Source: Bacteroidota bacterium
GTDB taxonomy: Bacteria; Bacteroidota; Bacteroidia; Bacteroidales; Lentimicrobiaceae
Length of the DNA: 64,000 bases
Reading direction: 5' to 3'
NCBI GenBank assembly: GCA_023441805.1
Contig: JAEZNO010000013.1
Location: forward strand, 12,775 to 76,774
The position numbers and the translations under genes were made by a program. Below are positions 16,722-25,321 of the stretch, one piece after another. How positions within the stretch are numbered: position 1 is the first letter of the stretch; each line of letters opens with the position of its first letter. The notes under the pieces are model-generated. The model saw nothing but the letters and a program-made list of their open reading frames with translations. It was not told the origin of the DNA and made no database searches.

Positions 16722-17897
16722 ATGTGCCCAATTAATGACCAAATATCTTATCTGGCAAAGTCACCTGCAGGATTGGAAGAAGTATTGGCAGAAGAAATCA
16801 GCCAATTAGGTGCTGCTAATGTTGAGATTCATAAACGGGCAGTCTCGTTTGAGGGTGATAAGAAACTACTATACGAGGCGAATTACCTTTGTCGTACAGC
16901 TTTGAGAATACTGGTGCCTATTAAGCAATTCAGTTTCAGGAGCGAGGATGAATATTACGACAGGATACGGGCTATCAGCTGGGAGCTTTATATGGATAAA
17001 GACCAGACTCTGGCAGTCGATTCAACAATCAGTGATTCCATTTTCACTCACTCACATTATGTTTCGCAAAGGACCAAAGATGCTATAGCCGATCGTTTTC
17101 GTGACAGAACAGGTGTGAGGCCTTCAGTTGATTTGGATAATCCTGATTTTCGTATCAACATTCACATTAACCGCGATACCGTAAATGTTTCGCTCGATTC
17201 ATCAGGCGCTTCTTTACATAAGCGAGGGTATCATTCAATGAATGCTGAAGCTCCATTGAGTGAAGTGCTTGCTGCCGGTATGATTAAACTGGCCGGTTGG
17301 AATGGTGAATCAAATTTCATTGACTGGATGTGTGGATCGGGTACTCTGCTTATTGAAGCAGCAATGATCGCCATGAATCTGCCGGCCGGACAGTTCAGAA
17401 AAGAATATGGCTTCATGAAATGGAGAGATTTCTCACCCGAAATATGGAAGCAGGTGGTTGAGGAAGCTCTTGAACAACAACATGATACTGAAATTGAAAT
17501 ACTCGGATCAGATATCTCGGCAAAGAACCTGAAAGCCGCTGAAGTGAATATCAGGAATGCTTCATTGCATAAAGATATCAGGCTAAAAGTTTCTGATTTC
17601 AGAGATGTTCATCCTCCCGAAGGGAATGGAGTGCTAATCAGCAATCCACCATATGGTGAAAGAATCAGAGTAGAGGAATTGAATGAGTTCTATAAGGAGA
17701 TGGGAAATTCATTAAAACGAAACTTTGAGGGTTATAAGGCATGGCTCATCTCGTCTGACCTGACCGCCCTTAAATTAATCGGTTTAAGGCCTATGCAGAA
17801 GAAAATCCTATGGAATGGACAGTTAGAATGCCGCTTTGTAGGTTTCGATCTTTTCCATGGAAGTAAAAAAGATAAGTTCAGATCTAGTGATCAATAA
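16722..17897 (+). CDS. THUMP-domain class I RNA methyltransferase (RlmL-N/YpsC-like)
   Basis: The ATG at 16722 gives 391 residues; a TTG nine codons earlier lies inside the -7 promoter element and is rejected. An N-terminal THUMP domain (about 1-160: AKSPAGLEEVLAEEI, YDRIRAISWELYM) is followed by a Rossmann methyltransferase with DWMCGSGTLLIEAAM (SAM site) and the catalytic NPPYGERI motif. The family methylates a guanine N2 in 23S rRNA, as the N-terminal half of E. coli RlmL does. It stands alone, transcribed away from the two-component genes. Confidence 0.9.
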   Translation: MCPINDQISYLAKSPAGLEEVLAEEISQLGAANVEIHKRAVSFEGDKKLLYEANYLCRTALRILVPIKQFSFRSEDEYYDRIRAISWELYMDKDQTLAVDSTISDSIFTHSHYVSQRTKDAIADRFRDRTGVRPSVDLDNPDFRINIHINRDTVNVSLDSSGASLHKRGYHSMNAEAPLSEVLAAGMIKLAGWNGESNFIDWMCGSGTLLIEAAMIAMNLPAGQFRKEYGFMKWRDFSPEIWKQVVEEALEQQHDTEIEILGSDISAKNLKAAEVNIRNASLHKDIRLKVSDFRDVHPPEGNGVLISNPPYGERIRVEELNEFYKEMGNSLKRNFEGYKAWLISSDLTALKLIGLRPMQKKILWNGQLECRFVGFDLFHGSKKDKFRSSDQ

Positions 17898-18051
17898 GAA
17901 AAATCTTACCTATACTCTTCAGAATGTTACCGAGTTAGTTTTTCGTGAACTTAAAAGTTATCAATGTGAATAGAGAACAAAACGGTGAAATATTGAACGC
18001 CAGAGCAAGTTTAAAGCTTTCACCGAGTGAATACTCTAATTAAAATTAACA

Positions 18052-18885
18052 TCATACAGCTCCCCTCCTGAATGTATCACCATCTTCTAACCTTCCCGAC
18101 TGATATCCTTTCTTGAACCAGGTAGTACGCTGTTCAGATGTACCGTGCGTAAAAGCATCAGGAACAATGTAACCCTGCGATTGCATCTGTAGTCGGTCAT
18201 CACCGACAGCCCCTGCTGCACCGATAGCTTCAGTAATATCGCCTTGTTCGACTATATTCAGATAATGCTGAGCGTGGTGAGCCCAAACTCCTGCGTAATA
18301 ATCGGCCTGCAGTTCAAGCATAACTGTCAGCTTATTAGCCTGAGCCTCACTTACCCTGCTTCTTTGGTCATTAACACTGCCAAGTGTACCCAACAAATTC
18401 TGAACATGATGTCCTACCTCATGAGCTATTACATATGCAATAGCAAAATCCCCAGGAGCACCAAAACGATTCCTTAATTCATCACAGAAGCTCAGGTCAA
18501 TATAAACACGTTCATCTGCCGAGCAATAAAATGGTCCGCTGGCTGAACTGGCCGAACCACAGGCCGACTGAACAGATTGTCGGAACAGTACAAGCTTTGG
18601 CTCACGATAAGTCTCACCATATTCAGCAAATATTTTACCCCAAATCTCTTCAGTATCAGCAAGTACCACAGAAACAAACTGTGCCATTGAGTCCTGTGCC
18701 GGAGATTCAACTGCCTGTTGTGAAGACTGATCGGTTAATCCGGTAAGCAATTGCGAAGGGTCGCCCCCTAAAAGCCAAACAATTGCTATTACAACTATAG
18801 TTCCTATTCCACCTCCGATAATTTTACCGCCTCCGCTTCTGCGGTCTTCAACATTGGTGCTGCCTCTTCTGCCAACCCATTTCAT
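18052..18885 (-). CDS. Putative neutral zinc metallopeptidase (YpfJ family)
   Basis: A 277-residue protein. Its N-terminus MKWVGRRGSTNVEDRRSGGG is typical of the family, then a transmembrane segment (about residues 27-40). The zinc motif HEVGHH lies near residue 155, with YVIAHEVGHHVQN around it, and a downstream ELQADYYAGVWAHH supplies a further metal ligand. The C-terminus shows FTHGTSEQRTTWFKKGY. Members are membrane-anchored and of unknown substrate. It is divergent from priA. Confidence 0.9.
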   Translation of the reverse strand: MKWVGRRGSTNVEDRRSGGGKIIGGGIGTIVVIAIVWLLGGDPSQLLTGLTDQSSQQAVESPAQDSMAQFVSVVLADTEEIWGKIFAEYGETYREPKLVLFRQSVQSACGSASSASGPFYCSADERVYIDLSFCDELRNRFGAPGDFAIAYVIAHEVGHHVQNLLGTLGSVNDQRSRVSEAQANKLTVMLELQADYYAGVWAHHAQHYLNIVEQGDITEAIGAAGAVGDDRLQMQSQGYIVPDAFTHGTSEQRTTWFKKGYQSGRLEDGDTFRRGAV

Positions 18886-19063
18886 GATTAATTTTTTTTG
18901 TGGTTAAAATAATTCTTAGGTAACAATAAAAGTAAAAAAAAAATAGAATACCTATTCAACTAAGTAGTATAATCTCTATAATCATCTCAAGGCAATAACT
19001 CCATTTATATTGAAATGGTTTCAGAAGTGATGAAATAATCCATACGTGATTTATGAACTTCTT

Positions 19064-19071
19064 TATCTTTG
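19064..19071 (+). promoter_or_regulatory. Candidate -7 element for priA
   Basis: TATCTTTG matches TAnnTTTG and lies 43 bases before the TTG start of priA. No clear -33 element was found. Confidence 0.35.
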
Positions 19072-19113
19072 GATGTGAAACCTGAATTGAAATCTCGTTA
19101 ATTAAATCCAGTC

Positions 19114-21621
19114 TTGGCTACTACAGAATATTTAACTCTATTTGCCGAAGTTCTGCTTCCATTGCCGGTTAAAGGATATTTCACTTACCGTATACCTGCC
19201 GATCTGATTAATTCAGTAATCCCGGGTATCAGAGTAGTAGTGCAGTTTGGGTCAAAGAAATTGTATACAGGCCTGGTTCGGCGGTTGACAGACCAGCCTC
19301 CAAAGGCAGTTGCAGCAAAATACATACTTTCAATTGTAGATCCTGTACCTGTTGTAAATGAAAAGCAATTTCTGTTTTGGGAGTGGATGGCTGACTATTA
19401 CTTATGCACTGAAGGTGAAGTCATGGCTGCAGCACTGCCCTCAGCGTATAAGCTGGCAAGTGAAACCAGAATTATTCTTGATCCTGAATATATCCACGAC
19501 AGCCAAAACCTGAGTGACCAGGAATTTATGGTTATTGAGGCTTTGGATATCCAGAAGATACTATCCATTTCAGAAATAAGCAGAATAATAGGCATAGCCA
19601 AAGTGATTCCACTTCTCAAGACTATGCTTGAGAAAAAGTACATCAGAGTTGAAGAAGAAATTACTGAACGTTATAAGCCCAGGACTGAGTGGTTTGTGCG
19701 ATTGACAGAAAAATACTCTGCTGATAATTCTTTGCTTAACGAGGAAATGGACAAGCTGACAAAGAAAGCCTATAAGCAGCTTGAACTCCTCATGGCATAT
19801 TTCAATCAATCAAACTACTTCACAGGCAAAGTAAAAGAAGTCAGTCGTGCTGACCTGCTTCGCTCTCCTTCACTCACTTCCACACAACTCGACGGGCTAA
19901 TTAAGAAGGGGATTCTGGAACTTTATCAGAGAAATATTAGCAGACTGGAAGGTACTGATTCAACTGATTCAATTGAAAATATAATCTTTACTGAATCGCA
20001 GCAAAAAGCCTATGATTCAATAAAGGAACTGGTTAACAACCCTAAGATCGCCTTACTGAAAGGAGTTACATCAAGCGGTAAGACTGAATTGTATATCAGA
20101 CTGATTAATGAGGTTATTGCTGGTGGTCGACAGGTTCTGTATTTGTTACCTGAAATAGCACTTACTTCACAAATCATCCGGCGATTACAGAAATTCTTTG
20201 GAAGTGATGTAGGTGTATATCACTCAAAATACAATGAATTTGAGCGGATAGAGATATGGCACAAGGCAAATGCCTCTATGCTGAAAGAGAGTCAGCAATC
20301 GTCGTTTAAAATCCTTCTTGGTGCCCGTTCGGCACTGTTCCTGCCATATACTAATCTGGGATTAATAATTGTAGATGAAGAGCATGACGGATCATACAAG
20401 CAATCAGACCCTGCCCCACGATACAATGCGCGTGACAGTGCCATAATGCTTGGACGATTGCATAATGCCAGTGTTTTACTTGGATCTGCTACCCCTTCAA
20501 TTGAGAGTTACTTTAATGCCGAAGCAAGCAAATATCAGCTTGTTGAGTTAAATGAACGCTATGGTGGCATTGAAATGCCTGAAGTGAAAATAGTCAACAT
20601 TAAAGAAGAAACTCGCTTCAAAAGAATGAAATCGCATTTCTCGCCTCAGTTGCTTAGTGCTATTGAAACTGCTGTTAAGAATGGTGAACAGGTGATTCTG
20701 TTTCAAAACAGAAGGGGCTTCTCATTACGTATGGAGTGCGAGAGTTGCAATCATATACCAAGTTGCATAAACTGCGATGTGACCCTTACATACCATAAAC
20801 AGGCCAATGTCCTGAAATGTCATTATTGTGGATACACTCGAACTATTCCTTCAGTCTGTCCTGAATGTGGCAGTCCGGGTATTAAACTACGAGGCTTTGG
20901 AACAGAGAAAGTTGAAGAGGAGCTTGGTATCTTATTCCCCGATCTGCAGATTGCCCGAATGGATCTTGACACCACTCATACTAAAAATGCTTACCATAAG
21001 ATTATGCTTGATTTCGAGACAAGAAAAACTGATGTTCTTGTGGGAACTCAAATGGTAACGAAAGGACTTGATTTCGATAATGTGAGTTTAGTAGGGGTAC
21101 TTAATGCTGACGGTTTATTCAGTTACCCTGATTTCAGATCTCTGGAAAGAAGTTATCAAATGCTTGCACAGGTGAGTGGGCGCTCAGGCAGGAAAAATAA
21201 ACAGGGCCTTGTTTTGATTCAGTCGTACAATCCTGCGCATCCTATCCATAAGTGGGTAATCGATAATGATTATACCAATATGTTCAACAAAGTGCTCTCG
21301 GACAGGCATAAGTTTCTTTATCCGCCTTATGTGCGATTAATTGAGATATCGCTCAGGCATAAAAATGAAAAATTGCTGGATAAAGGAGCAGCAAAGCTGG
21401 CTCACATGTTAAGGCCCAAATTTACCGGACGAATGCTTGGACCGGAATATCCTACAGTTTCCCGAATTAAAAACCTGTTTCTTAAAAACATACTTCTGAA
21501 GATTGGCAGAGGGACCCAGGGACAGGAACTAAAGAAAGAAGCGATGCATCAGATTGAGTTATTTAAGCAACTGCAGGATTATAAATCATTCAGGGTGCAT
21601 ATAGATGTTGACCCAATGTAA
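19114..21621 (+). CDS. priA: Primosomal replication factor N' / helicase PriA
   Basis: An 835-residue superfamily 2 helicase that restarts replication at stalled forks. The N-terminal 3'-end-binding domain reads AEVLLPLPVKGYFTYRIP. Motifs follow: GVTSSGKTELY (Walker A), LPEIALT, DEEHDGSYKQ (Walker B), GSATPSIESY, two zinc sites (CESCNHIPSCINC and CHYCGY...CPECG), then VSGRSGRKNKQGLVLIQ. No ATG lies at the N-terminus, so the TTG at 19114 is the probable start; the next ATG would remove the first domain. Length is normal for the family. Confidence 0.95.
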   Translation: MATTEYLTLFAEVLLPLPVKGYFTYRIPADLINSVIPGIRVVVQFGSKKLYTGLVRRLTDQPPKAVAAKYILSIVDPVPVVNEKQFLFWEWMADYYLCTEGEVMAAALPSAYKLASETRIILDPEYIHDSQNLSDQEFMVIEALDIQKILSISEISRIIGIAKVIPLLKTMLEKKYIRVEEEITERYKPRTEWFVRLTEKYSADNSLLNEEMDKLTKKAYKQLELLMAYFNQSNYFTGKVKEVSRADLLRSPSLTSTQLDGLIKKGILELYQRNISRLEGTDSTDSIENIIFTESQQKAYDSIKELVNNPKIALLKGVTSSGKTELYIRLINEVIAGGRQVLYLLPEIALTSQIIRRLQKFFGSDVGVYHSKYNEFERIEIWHKANASMLKESQQSSFKILLGARSALFLPYTNLGLIIVDEEHDGSYKQSDPAPRYNARDSAIMLGRLHNASVLLGSATPSIESYFNAEASKYQLVELNERYGGIEMPEVKIVNIKEETRFKRMKSHFSPQLLSAIETAVKNGEQVILFQNRRGFSLRMECESCNHIPSCINCDVTLTYHKQANVLKCHYCGYTRTIPSVCPECGSPGIKLRGFGTEKVEEELGILFPDLQIARMDLDTTHTKNAYHKIMLDFETRKTDVLVGTQMVTKGLDFDNVSLVGVLNADGLFSYPDFRSLERSYQMLAQVSGRSGRKNKQGLVLIQSYNPAHPIHKWVIDNDYTNMFNKVLSDRHKFLYPPYVRLIEISLRHKNEKLLDKGAAKLAHMLRPKFTGRMLGPEYPTVSRIKNLFLKNILLKIGRGTQGQELKKEAMHQIELFKQLQDYKSFRVHIDVDPM

Positions 21622-21669
21622 TATGGAATAGATAAAGAATATCTAATGTGATGAAGGAAATGAATAGTG

Positions 21670-21966
21670 CTACTTCTTTTCTTCTTCCATTATGATAAAA
21701 ATATCTTCATTATCCTTTTTAAAGAGATATTTCTCACGGGCAAACTTCTCTAGCCGAGCAGAATCCGACAACTCAACAAGAGCAATTGAATCCTTCACAA
21801 TCTCAGATTTATAGAATTCCTTTTGCTGCCGTTGCTTATTGAGGGTTCTGCCATACTTCACCTGTGAGATGAAGTTATTCCTGTCGAAAAAAGTGAGCCA
21901 TACCAAAAAGGCTACCAAGGCTAGCAGGTATTTGTTATAAAGGAAAGATGGTATTCGCTTAAACAT
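21670..21966 (-). CDS. Septum formation initiator, FtsB/DivIC-like
   Basis: A 98-residue single-pass membrane protein. A short cytoplasmic start (MFKRIPSFLYNKY) is followed by a membrane segment (about 14-26, LLALVAFLVWLTFF) and then a periplasmic coiled coil (TLNKQRQQKEFYKSEIV). It ends with LEKFAREKYLFKKDNEDIF, the conserved family tail. FtsB/DivIC binds FtsL and FtsQ at the division site. It is the last gene of the minus-strand run that begins with moeA and is convergent with priA. Confidence 0.88.
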   Translation of the reverse strand: MFKRIPSFLYNKYLLALVAFLVWLTFFDRNNFISQVKYGRTLNKQRQQKEFYKSEIVKDSIALVELSDSARLEKFAREKYLFKKDNEDIFIIMEEEKK

Positions 21967-22025
21967 CTCAGGCCACTTTAGGCAAATATAGTATAAAAAC
22001 CTCTAACAGATTCGGAGAGTTTAAA

Positions 22026-22586
22026 CTAAAGACCTAATTCATCAGAAATTTCAGACATTGCATTAATAGCCATTTCTGCAAATTTATCCAGGGGTATTCC
22101 GATGAGTTCACATTCCATAATACTCTCACGTTTTACAGATGCCGCGAAGGCTTTTTCCTTCATCCTCTTGACAACCGATTTCGGTTTAACTGAAGAAACT
22201 TTCTTATCAGGATATACCATTGTTGTGGCTGTGATTAGTCCTGTGATTGTCTCACCGGCAGCCAGAGCATGTTGGAATTCGGTATTCCTATCTATACCTG
22301 TAGCCTCTTCATTGTGCATTTTTATTGCATCAACAACATCAGAATCAACTCCTAACTCAGTAAGAATCCTGGCTGTTTCAAGTGCATGGACCTTGGGATC
22401 TGCATGAGTTAATTCAACATCCAGATCATGCAGTAAACCTGCCTGAGCCCATTTTTCCTGATCACGACCAAGATGTTTAGCAATAGCTTTCATGACAGCC
22501 TCAGAAGCAAGTGAGTGGGCTATCATTCTTTCGTTACTGATATATTTATGAAGTAAATTAAGTGCTTCCTCTCTGGGCAATAACAT
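22026..22586 (-). CDS. HD domain hydrolase
   Basis: A 186-residue HD-superfamily protein. Metal-binding residues are seen in MIAHSLASEAVM (first His), LLHDLDVELTHAD (HD pair) and later MHNEEATG. The small family with ALETARILTELG and KPKSVVKRMKEKAFA is widespread in anaerobes; it is predicted to be a phosphohydrolase, but the substrate is unknown. It sits 22 bases downstream of the MOSC-MogA gene and may be carried along in the molybdenum cofactor operon. Confidence 0.85.
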   Translation of the reverse strand: MLLPREEALNLLHKYISNERMIAHSLASEAVMKAIAKHLGRDQEKWAQAGLLHDLDVELTHADPKVHALETARILTELGVDSDVVDAIKMHNEEATGIDRNTEFQHALAAGETITGLITATTMVYPDKKVSSVKPKSVVKRMKEKAFAASVKRESIMECELIGIPLDKFAEMAINAMSEISDELGL

Positions 22587-22608
22587 AGTACAAATCTTTG
22601 ATTATACC

Positions 22609-23535
22609 TTATTTATGAAGATCTAACCCATGAAGCATGTAAATTGAGTGCTTCAGTGTTTTATTGATTTCAGTCATGTATTCTTCAACAGCTTTTACGC
22701 TTCCTGGTAATGTATAGACGAGTGTTTTCCCTATTACCCCGGCTACTCCCCTACTAATCAATGCCGCAGGATTTTTCTCACCATACTTTACACGAATTAA
22801 CTCCATAATACCTGGTAGTTTCTTATCCATAAGGGGTTCAACAACATCAACTGTTATATCCCGCGGACCAATACCTGTACCTCCTGTGGTAAATAAAATA
22901 TCAATCCCGTCAAGGTCTGACATGATTGCTTTTAATGATTGGGCATCATCAGGAATTATGATATTTTCAATGTTAGTAGTCCATTTTAACTCTTCAAATA
23001 ATTTAGTGAGCATAGACGTCAGCATTGGACCACTTTTATCAGGATATTCTTTTGCAAAAGCCCGGTCACTCAAAGTGACAATCCTAATTTTGAATTTCTT
23101 TGGTACATAAACCACCTTGTCACCTGCCTTAACAATGCCGTTTTTCAATACTCTGCAAAAAATCCCTTCTTTAGGCATTACGCAATTACCTACTTCCCTA
23201 TAGATAGCACAACCGTCTCCATGACATGATTTTCCTATCTGGGTAACTTCCAATTCTGCATCACCAATCAAAAACCTGTCGAGGGGCCGGGTGTTGAACA
23301 GGATAATTCCTGAAGTCGTAATATTTTCAGCAAACTCGCCGTATGATAGCTCTCTTTTTGCCTGATCCTTAAATTTATCAAAGCTCTCTGTGCCTAATAA
23401 GCTTACCTGGCGATGCCATTTTCCGCTGTGGGCATCACCCTTAACACCAATTTCCGTTAACTCAATATGTGGGACAGGAATCTTTACAGTCCCTTTTTGT
23501 TCTGAAATATTAACTGATACAACCTGTGGTTCCAT
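22609..23535 (-). CDS. MOSC domain - MogA/MoaB fusion protein
   Basis: A 308-residue two-domain protein. Residues about 1-150 form a MOSC domain (KGDAHSGKWHRQVSLLG, FAENITTSGI, IGKSCHGDGCAI; the cysteine in the last piece may be catalytic). Residues about 150-308 form a MogA/MoaB-type molybdopterin adenylyltransferase (TLSDRAFAKEYPDKSGP, TTGGTGIGPRDITVDVVEP, YTLPGSVKAVEEY). MogA adenylates molybdopterin before MoeA inserts the metal; MOSC domains carry sulfur to the metal. The fusion agrees with its place in an operon with moeA, moaA and moaC. Confidence 0.92.
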   Translation of the reverse strand: MEPQVVSVNISEQKGTVKIPVPHIELTEIGVKGDAHSGKWHRQVSLLGTESFDKFKDQAKRELSYGEFAENITTSGIILFNTRPLDRFLIGDAELEVTQIGKSCHGDGCAIYREVGNCVMPKEGIFCRVLKNGIVKAGDKVVYVPKKFKIRIVTLSDRAFAKEYPDKSGPMLTSMLTKLFEELKWTTNIENIIIPDDAQSLKAIMSDLDGIDILFTTGGTGIGPRDITVDVVEPLMDKKLPGIMELIRVKYGEKNPAALISRGVAGVIGKTLVYTLPGSVKAVEEYMTEINKTLKHSIYMLHGLDLHK

Positions 23536-23545
23536 CTAAAGAAAA

Positions 23546-24007
23546 TTAAATAGGTTTATTATACAATCCCAGCATCCATGCTCTCAAAAAATGCATTGCA
23601 CTTACGAAAAGCGAAATACCCAAAGCTCCCATAAATATCGACAAAGGTATGAGAGGAAAAATATCGAAAGTTTTAACCAGAATACCGAGGGTAACCATAA
23701 AAGCCATTACTCCATAACTTCTTAAACTAAACATTGCGAAAATACTGGGCCTATGATGTTTCATTTCATGAATTCGAAGAATATAACTGCTGGTTATTCT
23801 CATAAAAACTACCCTTGTAAAAGCGTAAGCCCCCAATGAACTGATAAATAAAAAATTGGGAATTGATCCTTTACCTTCAATAATTCCATAGTATCCTGTT
23901 AAAAAAACCCTTACTGAGCCAAAGCCCCATAAACCGGCTACTGCAAAGAATAACCAAACTCTGGGCACTGGTAGTGCCAAATAACGGTACGCCGATTTTA
24001 TCTCCAT
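23546..24007 (-). CDS. Uncharacterised membrane protein in the molybdenum cofactor operon
   Basis: The ATG at 24007 gives 153 residues, preferred over an upstream non-ATG start. I do not recognise a family. Hydrophobic segments occur about residues 18-36, 50-66, 98-116 and 118-140, so three or four membrane passes are likely. A basic stretch (RIHEMKHHRPS) between them is probably cytoplasmic. It lies 41 bases after moaC and 10 bases before the MOSC-MogA gene, with the same direction. A role in molybdate handling is a guess from position only. Confidence 0.6.
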   Translation of the reverse strand: MEIKSAYRYLALPVPRVWLFFAVAGLWGFGSVRVFLTGYYGIIEGKGSIPNFLFISSLGAYAFTRVVFMRITSSYILRIHEMKHHRPSIFAMFSLRSYGVMAFMVTLGILVKTFDIFPLIPLSIFMGALGISLFVSAMHFLRAWMLGLYNKPI

Positions 24008-24048
24008 AAATATAAGGGTTGGGGTACTGAGCTCATTAGTCAACTCTA

Positions 24049-24519
24049 TTAAGCAATGATATCATATTTCTTCTTTTCAACCAAAGTTATCTCTGATATA
24101 ACCATATGTTTATCAACGGCTTTGCACATATCATAAACAGTAAGAAGCGCAATCGAGACTGCCGTAAGTGCTTCCATTTCTACACCCGTTTGACCAATGC
24201 ATTTTACCATTGAATTTACAGTAACACCTGAATCTGTAAGTTCGGTTTTCACATCAACTTTAGTAATTTGCAAAGGATGGCATAATGGTATGAGTGAAGA
24301 GGTTTGCTTTGCTGCCTGAATGCCTGCTATCTCAGCAACAACCAGCACATCACCTTTCTTCATTAGATTAGCCTTTATCAGATTGATGGTCTCAGCCTGT
24401 AAAGCGATTTTACCGGAAGCCCTTGCAATGCGCTCCTGAATGGGTTTAATGCTAACATCAACCATATTGGCCCTGCCACTTTCATCTAAATGACTGAGTT
24501 TTTTATTATCACTTTCCAT
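24049..24519 (-). CDS. moaC: Cyclic pyranopterin monophosphate synthase MoaC
   Basis: A 156-residue protein from the ATG at 24519, one base after the moaA stop; an alternative non-ATG start at 24531 would overlap moaA. Signature pieces are MVDVSIKPIQERIARASG, LIPLCHPLQITKVDV, and VEMEALTAVSIALLTVYDMCKAVDK. MoaC converts the MoaA product 3',8-cyclo-GTP into cyclic pyranopterin monophosphate, the first stable molybdopterin intermediate. The histidine and lysine in LCHPL and DKHM are the conserved active-site region. The tight spacing points to coupled translation. Confidence 0.97.
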   Translation of the reverse strand: MESDNKKLSHLDESGRANMVDVSIKPIQERIARASGKIALQAETINLIKANLMKKGDVLVVAEIAGIQAAKQTSSLIPLCHPLQITKVDVKTELTDSGVTVNSMVKCIGQTGVEMEALTAVSIALLTVYDMCKAVDKHMVISEITLVEKKKYDIIA

Positions 24520-24520
24520 G

Positions 24521-25321
24521 TCAGCCTCCAATATTATAAAATTGACCTGAGTGATTATGTGAACCTTTTGAAGGTTTATTAGTAACAGCTCTGTTTATGG
24601 CCTCAACTGCACCCAGTTCTCTAACATCATATTCCAGATCATTAAACAGACAGGGTTTGATTTTACCATTTGCTGTCAATCTTAAACGGTTGCAGGCAGA
24701 ACATTTGCCACCTGAACCTCCCTGAACAACAGAGAAACTTCCCGTTTTTAGATTCATCTGTTTAATATACCGCACCTGAATGCCTTTACTATCAGCGAAT
24801 TCTGATACAGATAAGGCATCAGGAGTATCAGCCGACTCATTGATAACACAGTTTATTTTTATCGGTGTTAAACCTGCATCAATAGCTGCATCAATACCCT
24901 CCAAAACATCACTCAGATTTCCGCCACGAGTGAGATGACTAAACTTAACAGGGTCAAGTGTATCAAGGCTTATATTAACTCTTTGCAACCCGGCCTGCTT
25001 CAGAGACAGGGCAAATTCCTTCAACAATATTCCATTGGTCGTCATTGAGAGATCCTGAAGGCCCTCAATTTGCGACAATAATTGAATCAGATTCACTATT
25101 CCTTTTCTCACAAGAGGCTCACCGCCAGTAACCCTGATTTTAGTAACGCCTAATGATACAGCAGTCTTGGCAACTTCAAGAATCTCTTCAAAGGTAAGAA
25201 TCTGATTGTGACTCAGCATTTGAACTCCTTCTTCCGGCATACAGTATCTGCATCGAAGATTGCACCGATCAGTAACGGAAATTCTCAGGTAAGTTATGCT
25301 GCGGTTATATTTATCTTTCAT
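24521..25321 (-). CDS. moaA: GTP 3',8-cyclase MoaA, short form
   Basis: A 266-residue radical SAM enzyme. The first cluster is bound by CNLRCRYC (C20, C24, C27); VTGGEPL and SMTTNGI follow. The second cluster motif is CSACNRLRLTANGKIKPC near residues 207-224, and the chain ends in GG, as MoaA needs. The usual length is about 330 residues; the shortage is between the barrel end (RYIKQMN) and the second cluster, where about 60 residues of the canonical protein are missing. MoaA rearranges GTP to 3',8-cyclo-GTP. All catalytic residues I can check are present, so I infer it is functional. Confidence 0.9.
   Translation of the reverse strand: MKDKYNRSITYLRISVTDRCNLRCRYCMPEEGVQMLSHNQILTFEEILEVAKTAVSLGVTKIRVTGGEPLVRKGIVNLIQLLSQIEGLQDLSMTTNGILLKEFALSLKQAGLQRVNISLDTLDPVKFSHLTRGGNLSDVLEGIDAAIDAGLTPIKINCVINESADTPDALSVSEFADSKGIQVRYIKQMNLKTGSFSVVQGGSGGKCSACNRLRLTANGKIKPCLFNDLEYDVRELGAVEAINRAVTNKPSKGSHNHSGQFYNIGG

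Noticed and set aside
17983..18025. Inverted repeat CGGTGAAA / TTTCACCG downstream of the THUMP gene
   Set aside because: Arms of only 8 bases with a 27-base loop and no T tail; too weak for a terminator and likely chance.
19114..19116. TTG start of priA as an artefact
   Set aside because: The first in-frame ATG would remove the conserved N-terminal DNA-binding domain, so TTG is the most reasonable start.
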